Shown in pieces: positions 19,944 through 28,577 of a DNA stretch of 31,765 nt. The translations under genes were made by a program, and so were the position numbers. The DNA lies in assembly GCF_001039355.2 (NCBI RefSeq), contig NW_019775663.1, forward strand, positions 772 through 32,536. Reading direction: 5' to 3'. This DNA comes from Lingula anatina. Lineage: Eukaryota > Brachiopoda > Lingulata > Lingulida > Lingulidae. Numbering within the stretch: position 1 is the first letter of the stretch; every line of letters begins with the position of its first letter. The notes under the pieces are model-generated. The model searched no databases and was not told the DNA's origin. It saw only the letters and a list, made by a program, of their open reading frames with translations.

Positions 19944-20060
19944 TTAGGCTATTCACACTAGCATTTTTGACCGCGGTCAAGGCCTGACCTCGGTCCTATT
20001 GTGGTTAACTTTTCTAATGTGAACGGAGGATGTAGCCCTGACCGCGGTCGAAATAAACCC
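19944..20060. mobile_element. Left end of a PIF/Harbinger element with subterminal palindromes
   Basis: TTA (19944-19946) fits the 3-base target duplication of Harbinger, and is followed by GGCTATTCACACTAGC, a typical terminal start. Inside lie TTGACCGCGGTCAA (19967-19980, perfect palindrome), a variant GACCTCGGTC near 19986 and TGACCGCGGTC near 20039. TTCACACTAG and CTAATGTGAA (about 20013) also form a short inverted pair. Such repeated subterminal motifs are plausible transposase or Myb-protein binding sites (inference). The right terminal repeat was not found. Confidence 0.6.
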
Positions 20061-20181
20061 AGATCGGGAGGTGGGTATAATCGGAGTAAGACCAGATGTC
20101 GTATATGAAACGCATGCGCACAAGTGGGCTATTCATCAGCAGATCTCGTTCGCGGGAAATCCTCCATGTCTGAGTGACAGA

Positions 20182-20322
20182 ATGAGTAGCAGCAAAAGAG
20201 TGTCGTGGCCAGAGGAGGCTATTAAGGCCCTCCTGGCCATATGGTCTGAAAGCGAAATACAAAGAAGGTTGGAAGGAAACACCAAAAACAAATCGGTATT
20301 CCGTGAAATAGGGCTTAGGAGA
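20182..20322 (+). pseudogene. Harbinger Myb/SANT-like protein, N-terminal part
   Basis: From the ATG at 20182 the plus strand encodes MSSSKRVSWPEEAIKALLAI, WSESEIQRRLEGNTKNKSVF and REI, the first two helices of the trihelix/Myb-SANT type domain (W..E....Ll.iw.e..iq..l....rnk.vy..I) carried by Harbinger elements as their second gene. In those elements the Myb-like protein helps bring the transposase to DNA and into the nucleus. After REI the match stops abruptly and the sequence becomes the antisense of the transposase C-terminus, so the C-terminal half has been deleted. The two genes converge with almost no gap. Confidence 0.7.
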
Positions 20323-20904
20323 CATCTTGTGGCTGAACATAATTAGTATTAGCCTCGTTAACAGCTTCTAACCACTGAGTACGAAAAGGGTTTTTTTCTC
20401 TTTCACATAAATTATGCCATATGCAACATCCCTGAATAACTGTAACTACATTCTTAAGTTTCATATCTAAACATTTAAGCAGACATCGCCATCTTTGAGT
20501 CAACCAAAAGCATTTTCTGTTGTCATGCTAGCACTACTTAAAATATAATTAAACCTGTGTTGATCAAGGGATAACCTTCCATTATCTGAGTATGGCTTCA
20601 TTAGCCATGGGAGAAGAGGATACGCTGGATCTCCAAGTAGTACAGTTGGAATTTGTTGACCGTCAATAGTGACTGTTGGCTTGGTTTTAAATAAATCTCC
20701 ATCATTGCCTTTGTTGAAAATTTGGGAGTTTGAAAAAACACATGCATCCTGCACCCGTCCGGGCCAACCTATATTCATACCTGTCATTTGTCACAGCTTG
20801 CAGAATAACTGAGTGCCATCCCTTTCTGTTGTAATAATCACTGGGGTTAAGTCCAGGAGTAAGTATGGGAATGTGGGACCCATCTATTGCCCCAGCTTAT
20901 AATT
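20315..20904 (-). pseudogene. PIF/Harbinger DDE transposase, C-terminal half
   Basis: Minus-strand reading gives AGAIDGSHIPILTPG with the first catalytic Asp (about 20883), DYYNRKGWHSVILQAV, NIGWPGRVQDACVFSNSQIF, LLGDPAYPLLPWLMKPYSDN with the second Asp (about 20630), LDQHRFNYILSSASMTTENA FG with the catalytic Glu (about 20516), then QRWRCLLKCLD and IWHNLCE. This is the DDE_Tnp_4 domain in full order, so all three acidic residues are kept. Frameshifts lie near 20765 (between VTNDRYEY and the GWPG block) and near 20502 (after ENAFG). The N-terminal helix-turn-helix part is missing; a GC-rich insert and an EnSpm-like fragment occupy that side. Confidence 0.85.
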
Positions 20905-20988
20905 GTACCACCAGCGTTAGCGCTGGCGGTACACATGGTTTTAGTCCCGTCCGGTCCGTTCCGCCGGCTCCTGCGGCTCCGCCGGCNG
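20905..20988. other. GC-rich insert with 28-bp palindrome and an N
   Basis: 20905-20932 is a near-perfect palindrome (arms include CCAGCG/CGCTGG), followed by a GC-rich tract (CCGTCCGGTCC...CCGCCGGC) ending in an undetermined base at 20987. It lies exactly between the Harbinger DDE half and the EnSpm-like piece and is far richer in GC than any other part of the window. Confidence 0.8.
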
Positions 20989-21405
20989 TATCGGAAATTT
21001 TCTGCGGTCTGCACAGTTCCTGTATGAAAGAGATTGAAAAGTAATGCCATTCATGAGAAGACGGCAAAATTGTTGTACCCTTTTGATTGGGCCACAATTA
21101 TTTTCTATCAATTCTCTAGTTCCATCCAAAAGATTACAGCTGACAAAATGCCCTACTGCATAACTGTGTCCAAAAAGCAGTGACTGTTGTGAGGTAATGT
21201 TTTCTTTGCTAATTTCAAGTAGAATGTCTCAATTTCTGAACCTGGAACTAATTGCTTCACTAGATCTGGTAATTGTTGGTGAATAATAACTGTACAACAG
21301 ATGAAATCTGTAATTCCACAGAGCTTGTCCCATGGAATAGTTTTCTCAAATCCCCATTAAGATCTTCATAGAAAAAACAAGACTGTCCATAAGGGACCCA
21401 ATTCA
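20989..21405 (-). pseudogene. Transposase-associated C-terminal fragment (EnSpm/CACTA-like)
   Basis: Across frames the minus strand gives VPYGQSCFFYEDLNGDLRKL then FHGTSSVELQI, next QQLPDLVKQLVPGSEIETFY, and finally RVQQFCRLLMNGITFQSLSY with NCADRRKFPI. This matches the order of the C-terminal part of EnSpm/CACTA-like transposases: a WGPlw.sS.FpFE..NG.L....HGT block, a spacer, and an f.R...nG..~hs..Y.r...R block. At least two frame changes and one TAG interrupt it. It ends at the GC-rich insert. The related block at 15.4-15.6 kb shows two copies of the family in the window. Confidence 0.6.
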
Positions 21406-21581
21406 GTTATACTCACAAATGAACAAAGCAATGTACCTTGTAAGTTTCATTTCAAGGTGAATACAAACAATCAATCTGAGCACAAAATATTTCTAAGAGA
21501 ACTATTGCTCTGCTACGTACAACAGAATGAAAAACACACTAGCTGTTTTCATTTATGCATTTGTAAATGGACTGTTGGTAC

Positions 21582-21706
21582 CTGATGCTGCTTTGTTTAA
21601 TCTGAAGAACCTTTTTAGCAACATTTTCAAGTGTATTCTCCAAAATGGAGGCAACTGCAAACCTCTCCTGTTTCCCATATTCAAAAATGTGAGTAAATGT
21701 CCTATG
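21582..21706 (-). CDS. Candidate exon, function unknown
   Basis: The 125-base minus-strand block is bounded by TTATTTTATTTCAG and GTACCA and is open: HRTFTHIFEYGKQERFAVAS, ILENTLENVAKKVLQIKQSS. The composition is protein-like with an amphipathic helix. It sits 5' of the EnSpm-like C-terminal fragment on the same strand and may be one of its upstream exons. I do not recognise the domain. Confidence 0.4.
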
Positions 21707-21813
21707 CTGAAATAAAATAACACTATAAGGTCAAATACAAGTAAATATATGTTTTTTTTCACTGTTATGCTAATTAATGTAGAGAAATAGCAGGTTTCAT
21801 ATTAGCAATATAA

Positions 21814-22264
21814 TTAGGTACAGTTAATAGTTCGCCAGTGCAGTTTACGTCTGTTTAATTTTTCATCAAGGCCATCAATTAGACTATTGTAATAGGCTTC
21901 CTTTGTGTCCTTTATCAGTTTATTTACCAGAGCAGACTGAGCCTTATAACCATTTGTATTATCCTGCTTAGGAGTAAATCTCATTTTAGCATATAATTTC
22001 TTTTTTCTGAGAATTTCATGCCGTAACCTGTCACAGAACCAAGGCTTGTAATTTGCTTTTAATACTTCTTTTTTTTTTTGTGGTATGTACTTCTTATAGA
22101 TAGATAGTAGTTTGTCTGTAAAGTTTCTAGCAATTTCATGCACATTATCTAAGTGTCGAAAAAAGTTTTCCCAATCAAAGCCATTTATTTCATTATTTAT
22201 TCCTACTACATTAGCTTTTGTTACGCCTTCACAGCCGAGTGCCTTATGAAGGTACAAATAACAA
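21814..22264 (-). pseudogene. LINE ORF2 fragment between endonuclease and RT
   Basis: An intact 147-codon frame covers the linker between the endonuclease and reverse transcriptase of a CR1/jockey-like LINE. Signs are FTDKLLSIYKKYIPQKKKEV, KPWFCDRLRHEILRKKKLYA, a Y..qsaLVNKLIKDTKEAYY block and LDEKLNRRKLHWRTIN. The family pattern is f...i....kPW.......i..r..Ly......y......v...ir.aK..yy...i......k.~W. It ends before the RT proper. At its upstream side it directly abuts the LTR end of the Gypsy element, so the Gypsy probably inserted into it or both were cut there. Confidence 0.75.
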
Positions 22265-22575
22265 TGTACTTACTGGTATCTCAGAGTTAAGAGCCAAAAA
22301 AGGAGCCAAATAATAACTCGCAGACCAAATAGGTAGCCAAAAGCCCAAGAAAGAGACCGATTTATTTCAAGTCACACCTTATATACAAGTTCAGATAGTA
22401 CACGTTTACCAATCAGAACCAACTATACAGTGAACAGTTTTACCTTAAGGTTACTAATCACGGGAGAGATTCAAACTTGCACACTGGGTAACACTTTACT
22501 TATAGAGACATCTACCGGTAGCAATGTAAAACAATCTCAACTAACACACTACATCGTCACACTCTCCCCCCTTTT
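22265..22575 (-). mobile_element. Gypsy 3' LTR with polypurine tract
   Basis: On the minus strand AAAAGGGGGGAGAG (22575-22562) is a polypurine tract and is followed by TGTGACGATGT, the LTR start at 22561. Inside are TATATAAGG (22385-22377, TATA box) and AATAAA (22366-22361, polyadenylation signal). The likely end is AGTACA at 22265, giving a TG...CA LTR of about 297 bases. A second GGGGGGAG tract lies 20-35 bases upstream. No 5' LTR is present in the window, so the exact end is inferred. Confidence 0.75.
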
Positions 22576-22936
22576 GACGAACAAAACTCCCCCCTATTAT
22601 TACAATATAAACCATTACTTTAAATTGTTAAACTAACAATTATTATGATTCAACAAATGAAATCGTACTTTACCGTTAAAATAAGCAAATAAAGCAATAA
22701 GTCACTCTTGTTATGCCAAGATTCAACATTTATCTTTAACACAAGCAAAGTCAATCAAGTCCATCTCTCAGCATAAATGTTTTTCTTTAAGAAAGCAAAA
22801 TAAAGTTTTAAATCCATTATCACTTTAAATCAACTTTCAAGTAAACAAAGTGATTTTAACTCAAAGTTGCTCAAAACAACATTAGTAATGATAACAATGT
22901 CAATGTGAAATGTCAAATCATTATATAGTTCATTTT
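22576..22936. other. AT-rich spacer between the zinc-finger ORF and the LTR
   Basis: Part of the Gypsy 3' region on the minus strand. No gene; a plus-strand frame at 22430-22636 overlaps the LTR and is a chance frame. Confidence 0.5.
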
Positions 22937-23650
22937 TCATCCATGTAGCAAAGTAAATTCCATCCGCCGATACCAATGACCACTGAGTTCACGATCCTCT
23001 GATGAAAGTTTTTGTAACAGATGATACAAAGTTCTCCATTGAAACAAAGTCAACAAAGAATTCAGAATCTCAGTCTTAGGCTCCATACCATTTCCATAAA
23101 TGTATATTTTTACAAAGTCAATGTCCTCCTTGGAACAGTTATCTGGCAACATTACTAGTCCTTCACTTTTCACATAGTCCATCAGTTCCCATATATTTCT
23201 CATATTTAATGTTAATATCAGGAAATGTATAAATCCATTCACCAATTGGATCCACAGTTTTTCCTCGAATTCACCAGTTCCATACGAATGAACATCACCA
23301 TGACGTTTACGCAAAAGCGAATTGTCCTTCTCCATCGATCTGCAATACCAGCACACCAATCCTGGAGTCATATACCATGGCAAATGAACAGATTTCACAT
23401 GACGTCCAAGATGTCTACTCAGGTCAGCACTGGACACCAGACACAAACCACACTGAACTTCTTTCCTCTGTTTCTTCCTTCTGCAATTTGAGTGGATAAC
23501 TTCCTTCCCCTCTTCACCAATTAGGACAGTAGGATCTTCCACCAGATCAGTGTCATCATAATCCGGGACAAAACAGGCTTCATCTAGCATGTCCAGATCA
23601 TCCATATCTGATATAAACTTATACAATGGTTTATTTTCTTGAATGAACAT
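22937..23650 (-). CDS. Intact tandem zinc-finger protein in a Gypsy env position
   Basis: A 237-codon frame from ATG (23650) to stop with no lesion. The N-terminus is acidic (residues 15-50, rich in D/E). A basic patch KKQRK (59-63) could be a nuclear signal. Two zinc-finger-like modules follow: C67-x2-C70-x9-H80-x3-H84 with H89, and C100-x2-C103-x13-H117-x3-H121, linked by VHLPWYMTPGLVCWYC. The second half (W133...L.NGFIHFL, then NSLLTLFQWRTLYHLLQKL) is helical and of unknown function. It lies on the same strand as the pol remnant and just before the polypurine tract, so it probably belongs to the element. I recall similar zinc-finger proteins as multi-copy unknowns in invertebrates but cannot check that. 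DNA or RNA binding is inferred. Confidence 0.7.
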   Translation of the reverse strand: MFIQENKPLYKFISDMDDLDMLDEACFVPDYDDTDLVEDPTVLIGEEGKEVIHSNCRRKKQRKEVQCGLCLVSSADLSRHLGRHVKSVHLPWYMTPGLVCWYCRSMEKDNSLLRKRHGDVHSYGTGEFEEKLWIQLVNGFIHFLILTLNMRNIWELMDYVKSEGLVMLPDNCSKEDIDFVKIYIYGNGMEPKTEILNSLLTLFQWRTLYHLLQKLSSEDRELSGHWYRRMEFTLLHG

Positions 23651-24196
23651 ACATGATAATGATCTTTTCTTTCAAATGAATATTAACATATTACATTATA
23701 AACATAATTTTACATTATTAACACAGTATTACATCATAAACATAGTATTTCATTAATTACTAACATAGTATTACAGCATCGCCGCCTTTACTATGTATAA
23801 ATATTACTTTTATACCAAATCCCCAAATGAAATACCATCATTAAAATGTGTAAAAAGAAAAGAATTATTACCTTGACAACCTCTAATCCGATTACATGCA
23901 AAACACATGCTAAACTGCAACATATTAGTTTGAACAGTGTAACCGTGTTAGGTAATATTTAATTTTTTTTTTTTTTTTTTAATAACCATAATCCAAAAAA
24001 GACAAAAGTAGCTATCAACCTATTCATGCAGTGCTCAATGTATTATGCTCAACAACAAAATTCAAACAAATATTTAAAAAACCTATACCAACTTGTACTG
24101 TTGTTTTGATCAAATTACCTGAAATATAATAGGAAGTACAAACTATAATATACTTTATTAAATATATCTTTATTATGGATTTTTTTTTTTTTTTTT
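23651..24196. other. AT-rich spacer within the Gypsy 3' region
   Basis: Two long A-runs on the minus strand (T-runs at 23963-23980 and 24180-24198) are each preceded by TATGG(C/T)TATT, so the 3' ends look duplicated. No other feature. Confidence 0.5.
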
Positions 24197-24490
24197 TTAA
24201 TAGCCATACAATTTATCTCTCAAGTAAAGTATGATATCTACACATTCTTCTTTCGTTATATTGTTTTGATATGAATAGATATTTTCAATCATCCAATCCA
24301 TTCCTTTCTCTAATAGCACTCTTTCATTATGTAGAGTTCCCATGTACATTGACATTCTGGACTGTGGTAAATTTTGTGGTATTATATTGTTAATTGATAT
24401 GTTGAGCAGAGTGTTTGGTTGTTCGATCCAATTTCTGCACCAATTATACTCTTTCTCTGCGAGAATATTGTATATGTTTGATTCATCCAT
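24197..24490 (-). CDS. Small intact ORF downstream of Gypsy pol, unknown
   Basis: A 97-codon frame that starts MDESNIYNILAEKEYNWCRN in an optimal ACCATGG context and ends at TAA next to an A-run. It looks helical and soluble (LLEKGMDWMIENIYSYQNN, CVDIILYLRDKLYGY), with no signal peptide or membrane segment, so it is not an envelope protein. A T-rich stretch ending in TTTTTTTTTAG directly precedes ACCATGG and could act as a splice acceptor. It stands between pol and the zinc-finger ORF on the same strand. No family is recognised. Confidence 0.5.
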   Translation of the reverse strand: MDESNIYNILAEKEYNWCRNWIEQPNTLLNISINNIIPQNLPQSRMSMYMGTLHNERVLLEKGMDWMIENIYSYQNNITKEECVDIILYLRDKLYGY

Positions 24491-24623
24491 GGTCTAAAAA
24501 AAAATAAAAAATACAAATAAATAAATTAAGTTCCTTTTATTTCAGCACTGCCGAAAATTAAGGAAGTATCTATATACAATTATATCTTAACTAATAAACA
24601 AAACATATATCAATATAATCATT

Positions 24624-25300
24624 CTAAGGCGAAATCTCTTAAATGAGATGGCATCTTAATTTGTCTACCAAATCTTGATCTTTTTACAATTGGTTCCACC
24701 AATTGTGGTTCATTCAACTGAAAATCACTCTCTCTTTCAACAAATTTTCTCAATCTATCATGATGTACCACTTGGATTTTTCCTTTTTTATCTTTAATTG
24801 TATAGAGAGGTGGGGATGCTTTGATAACCTCATATGGTCCTCTATATAAGGGTCTAAGTTTCTTACTTTCTCAATTTTTATGACTTTCATCCCTCAAATA
24901 TACCTTCTGACCACAAGTATATTCACTCTCTCTCAACTTTGCATCATACAACTGTTTTTTGACATTTCTGCACACTTTTCAGTTTTTCTCGAGCCATTTC
25001 ATAGGATCTATTTAGGCTTTTACTCAAGTTTTTCAATCATTCATGAGTCTCACATGGTATAAAATTTTCATTCACACCCATTAGTTGTAAATACTGAAAA
25101 GTGGAAAATCATCACCAAATTAAAATTATCTACTTCATGTAACATGGCCATCCAGAAACAATATAGGCCGGTAAATCAATTTTTCTAACTAATACCATTA
25201 GATTTGGGGTTTAGCCAGTGCTGTCGTGTTGTGAGCTGCAGTAGGACATGAGGAATAAGGAGACCTTCTCATCCCAATCCTTCTGATGTCGACTGTGTTC
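24624..25300 (-). pseudogene. Gypsy integrase C-terminal half, broken
   Basis: Minus-strand pieces in order. QKDWDEKVSLFLMSYCSSQHDSTG is the end of the DDE core (W...l....~aYrss.HdsTG.TP). TPNLMVLVRKIDLP comes after an in-frame TAA. SYEMAREKLKSVQKCQK follows, then after a one-base A-run frameshift KQLYDAKLRESEYTCGQKVYLRD. After a TGA near 24870 come KLRPLYRGPYEVIKA and KIQVVHHDRLRKF. Next a tail RSRFGRQIKMPSHLRDFAL and a stop at 24624. This is the end of Ty3/Gypsy pol, including the C-terminal chromodomain-like/SH3 barrel with its GPY motif. The catalytic residues lie upstream and are not recognisable in the frame at 25495-25300. The element is dead in pol although its downstream ORFs are intact. 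Confidence 0.8.
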
Positions 25301-25551
25301 TAGAAGTTTTGCAGTGCCTGTAACCAAGGTTCCTGACATAATGTCCTGAAATCTTTTGTTGGAGATGATTTGTCTCAATGCAGTCAAGATTTGTGTACCA
25401 GGCTCCAACCATTTTTTTCCCTCCCTGACATCAGGAGATAGGGTCCATGTTCCTGTAGCCATCCCCAGACATCCACTGGTGTTCATTCTGAACATGGTGC
25501 ATGCCCCCCCCCTCCCCCCACTTTGACTGAGTAAAAAAATTTTAAAATATC

Positions 25552-25588
<37 letters not shown>

Positions 25589-26871
25589 TTTTTTGCAAGT
25601 ATTTTGGTGACTGTCTTACCATAGATACCAAACCATGTTTTTGTTTTACATCAAATATGCAGAGAGGTTTTGTTTAGTAAAAAAAAGCTGTTTGAGTTAA
25701 AAACTAACAGGATTTGACTATTTTTACCAATACATGTGCACAGTTTTATAAGTATTGAAACAAGCTATTATATAACTAATGGTAAAACTGGTGAATTTGC
25801 AAACCCATAGGCCTTGGCCCATATTCGGTGCTGTCACAGAAAAAAATATATTTAACTCTATTGTTGCACCTTGTTTTGTGTTTTGTGTCTGTATATTTTG
25901 CCAGCTTTGCTGTCTAGTCTTATGTTAGTGCTCATCTTATGGTTTGCCAGTAGTATAAAAGATGCCTGCAGCAATTTTGTGTAAGTAATATGGAGGAAAT
26001 CATTTCATTAATATTTCTTTAAAATAAAGAATTTAGCAAATTTTGGCAATAAATATATTGAAGCTTTTATACTAATATGTACAGTACTGTTGTGATGTCA
26101 TAGTAGTCTTAATAAAAGATAAGCACTTATTATTACTTTTGTTGCTTACTTTGTAATTTTATGTAGATTTTTAAAAATAAAATTGAATGAAAAGACAATT
26201 TTTTTTCTTATCTTAAATATCCAAAGTCATTTATTGAGTTATCTTGCCTAAAGTACATGTAGTGCTAATAAACCAATACTGGATTAAGCAAGTCAGAATG
26301 GTGACTGAATCATCACATTGTTAATGTCTGTTATAAGTACTGGTACCTAGTAAATTCCCACCTGGTAATTCTGGAGCTCTTTGTAATCAAAGAATGTTTA
26401 TTTATTTAATTAAGCTCATTAGTGCAGAATTTTTATTTAAGAGAAAGTGGGGTTGAAATTGTAGAGAGGCATAGATAAAGAGAAGGGAGAAAGAGAAATT
26501 AAATACTAAGAAAATTTCAGACTCATATACCTTTACTTTTTAATGCACAAATGTAATTAAAAAGTACTGTGCAGATGTTGTACAAATACAGTTTTGTAAG
26601 TCTGAAAATTAAATTGAAAGTCTACAATGCAGTTTGTGTCATTATTTTTCAATCTTACATATTATGTTAGGTAATTATATGATTTCATCAACTGTATTCA
26701 TAACTTTCAATTTTAATGCACTTCTTGAACATTTATTTGACCTTTGTTTTTCTTAGAATTATCATTTCAACATAATAAATGTACCAACCAACTTTTTATT
26801 TTAAATAAATATTAAATGATATTATTATTATGTGTTGTTGTTGTTGTTTTATTTATATGACTGTGTAAGAA
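25301..26871. other. AT-rich intergenic; homopolymer and ATTT repeat
   Basis: 25301-25495 is an open minus frame of unclear origin adjoining the integrase. C-runs lie near 25505-25520 and an (ATTT)n tract at 25553-25587. The remainder to 26.87 kb is AT-rich with no supported frame. Confidence 0.5.
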
Positions 26872-27140
26872 TATTTAGGTCTAAGAACTCAGTCCCAATA
26901 AAAATAAGAGTGCATTCAGTGCTTTATCTGTCTAGGTAGATCAATTCAGGGGGACTCTTGCTGAATGTAATCAGATTAAGAGATTAGCATACCACCCCCT
27001 AGCTTTGAGTAGAAAATGGAAAACAAGCATGTTATAAACAAAAGGAGGCGAGCCAATCCAATTGCATTCAGCAAGAGTCCCTGTGGAGTTGGATCGATTT
27101 ACATAGATCAATAGTGTCATTGGGAATGAGTCCTAAATTG
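26872..27140. mobile_element. Non-autonomous element with long terminal inverted repeats
   Basis: The two ends pair over about 90-100 bases: TTTAGG..CT and AGTCCCAAT at the left against ATTGGGA and AGTCCTAAAT at the right, and most strikingly CAGGGGGACTCTTGCTGAAT GTAAT (26949-26972) against ATTGCATTCAGCAAGAGTCC CTG (27061-27083). About 85 bases separate the arms. There is no coding capacity. This is a MITE-like or foldback element of unknown superfamily. Confidence 0.8.
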
Positions 27141-27295
27141 AGGCACTAGTAGATATGTCAGTGGCAATACTAAGATGAATAAATATAAAATGATAAAAAG
27201 AAAGTGTAGTGATAGTTTCTAATATGATTCTTTTACTTCCAAAAGTGTTTTATGCGGTTCAAAGTGATAACATTGGTAATATTAAAGAATCGGGG

Positions 27296-27390
27296 ACCAC
27301 TGAAAGACAAAGTATATTGCAAACTTTTTGAGAGGTAAAAAACTAGGCCATGTCTCCCATTTCTCCCTGCAGAATCTTACAGATATCAAG
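27296..27390. repeat. Dispersed repeat, second copy near 605
   Basis: Contains ACTGAAAGACAAAGTATATT GCAAACTTT, which matches ACTGAAAGTCAGAGTATATT GCAAACTTT near 609-637, with continuing weaker similarity (CATGTCTCC versus CACATCTCC; GAATCTTACAGAT versus GAACTTTATAGAT). The right edge runs directly into the truncated foldback element. Confidence 0.75.
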
Positions 27391-27393
27391 TCA

Positions 27394-27784
27394 GCGACGT
27401 TGTATATGTGCGCACGCATGTTATTACGTCGCTCATTCTTCTTTGTTACGTTAAAATGCTACATACGTTACCATAAAACGTGTAAATATTTTTTATTCTA
27501 TTTTCATTGGTTTTCTCTCCTTTTGTGCGCCAACAATATTTTAATGAAACACAAATAAAAGACATAAGTGTTGGCCCACAAAGCGAAAGAAAACCAATGA
27601 AAATAAAATAAATATTTACACGCTTCATGGTAACGTATGTATCGGTAACGTATGTATCATTTTAGCGTAACAAAGAAGAATAAGCGAGGTAAAAACAAGC
27701 GTGCGCACATATACAACGTCGCACGCAACCACAGAGTCACGACAACAGAGAACAAACAATGAAATCAGAAAACAATACCTTCAC
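27394..27784. mobile_element. Foldback element, copy 1 (left arm truncated)
   Basis: An inverted repeat with arms of about 150-160 bases (GCGACGTTGTATATGTGCGC ... versus ... GCGCACATATACAACGTCGC), then a further right-arm part to ACCTTCAC. Compared with the copy at 28125-28577, about 67 bases are missing from the left end. GGTAACGTATGTATC is repeated in tandem inside the right arm only. Confidence 0.85.
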
Positions 27785-28124
27785 GTCATTTGGTAACGTA
27801 TATGTATCATATTAACGTAACAAATCAGAATGAGGGCCGTAAAACGAAAAGCGCACATATACAAAGTCACACCAACTCACAAAGTCGTGACAACAGAAAA
27901 CAATCAATGGAATCAGAAAACAACACCTTCGTATCATTTGGTCACGTACATATCGGTAACGTATGAATCAAATGGGCAATTTTCACAGATAGTTGAAGGC
28001 AAGAAATCTTATATGTCTTGTTTTCTTTCATTTTAATGTAGCATTAAGACATAAGTGCTGGCCCACAAAACGAAAGACAACCAATGAAAATAGAATAAAT
28101 AAATATTTACACATGTGAAATAAT
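27785..28124. mobile_element. Diverged partial foldback copies
   Basis: 27788-27935 resembles the right arm of the neighbouring foldback elements (GTAACGTAT..ATCAT, CGCACATATACAA, GACAACAGA.AACAA, ACACCTTC), with more substitutions. 28046-28112 resembles the central/right part (AAGACATAAGTGCTGGCCCA, then ATATTTACAC). The two pieces flank the complete copy, so several insertions or rearrangements stacked here. Confidence 0.75.
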
Positions 28125-28577
28125 GTGAAGGTATTGTTTTCTGATTTCATTGTTTGTTCTCTGTTGTCGCGAGTCTGTGGTTGCGTGCGACGATGTATAT
28201 GTGCACACGCGTGTTATTACGTCGCTCATTCTTCTTTGTTACGTTAAATTGATACATACGTTACCATAAAGCGTGTAAATATTTTTTATTGTGTTTTCAT
28301 TGGTTGTCTCTCCTTTTGTGCGCCAACACTATTTTAATGAAACACAAATAAAAGACATAAGTGTTGGCCCACGAAGCGAAAGAAAACCAATGAAAATAGA
28401 ATAAATATTTACACGCTTCATGGTAACGTATGTATCGGTAACGTATGTATCATTTTAACGTAACAAAGAAGAATAAGCGACGTAAAAACAAGCGTGCGCA
28501 CATATACAACGTCGCACGCAACCACAGAGTCGCGACAACAGAGAACAAACAATGAAATCAGAAAACAAAACCTTCAC
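28125..28577. mobile_element. Foldback element, complete copy of 453 bp
   Basis: Begins GTGAAGGTATTGTTTTCTGA and ends with the complement TCAGAAAACAAAACCTTCAC. The two arms are about 205 bases each and meet near 28333-28360, where CCAACACT and AGTGTTGG flank a loop of about 29 bases. The whole element is nearly one palindrome with no coding capacity. The flanking bases do not show a clear target duplication. Confidence 0.9.

Noticed and set aside
20014-20340. Minus-strand ORF of 108 codons
   Set aside because: Antisense of the Harbinger end and the Myb/SANT gene.
23225-23491. Plus-strand ORF of 88 codons
   Set aside because: Antisense of the intact zinc-finger frame, without any domain.
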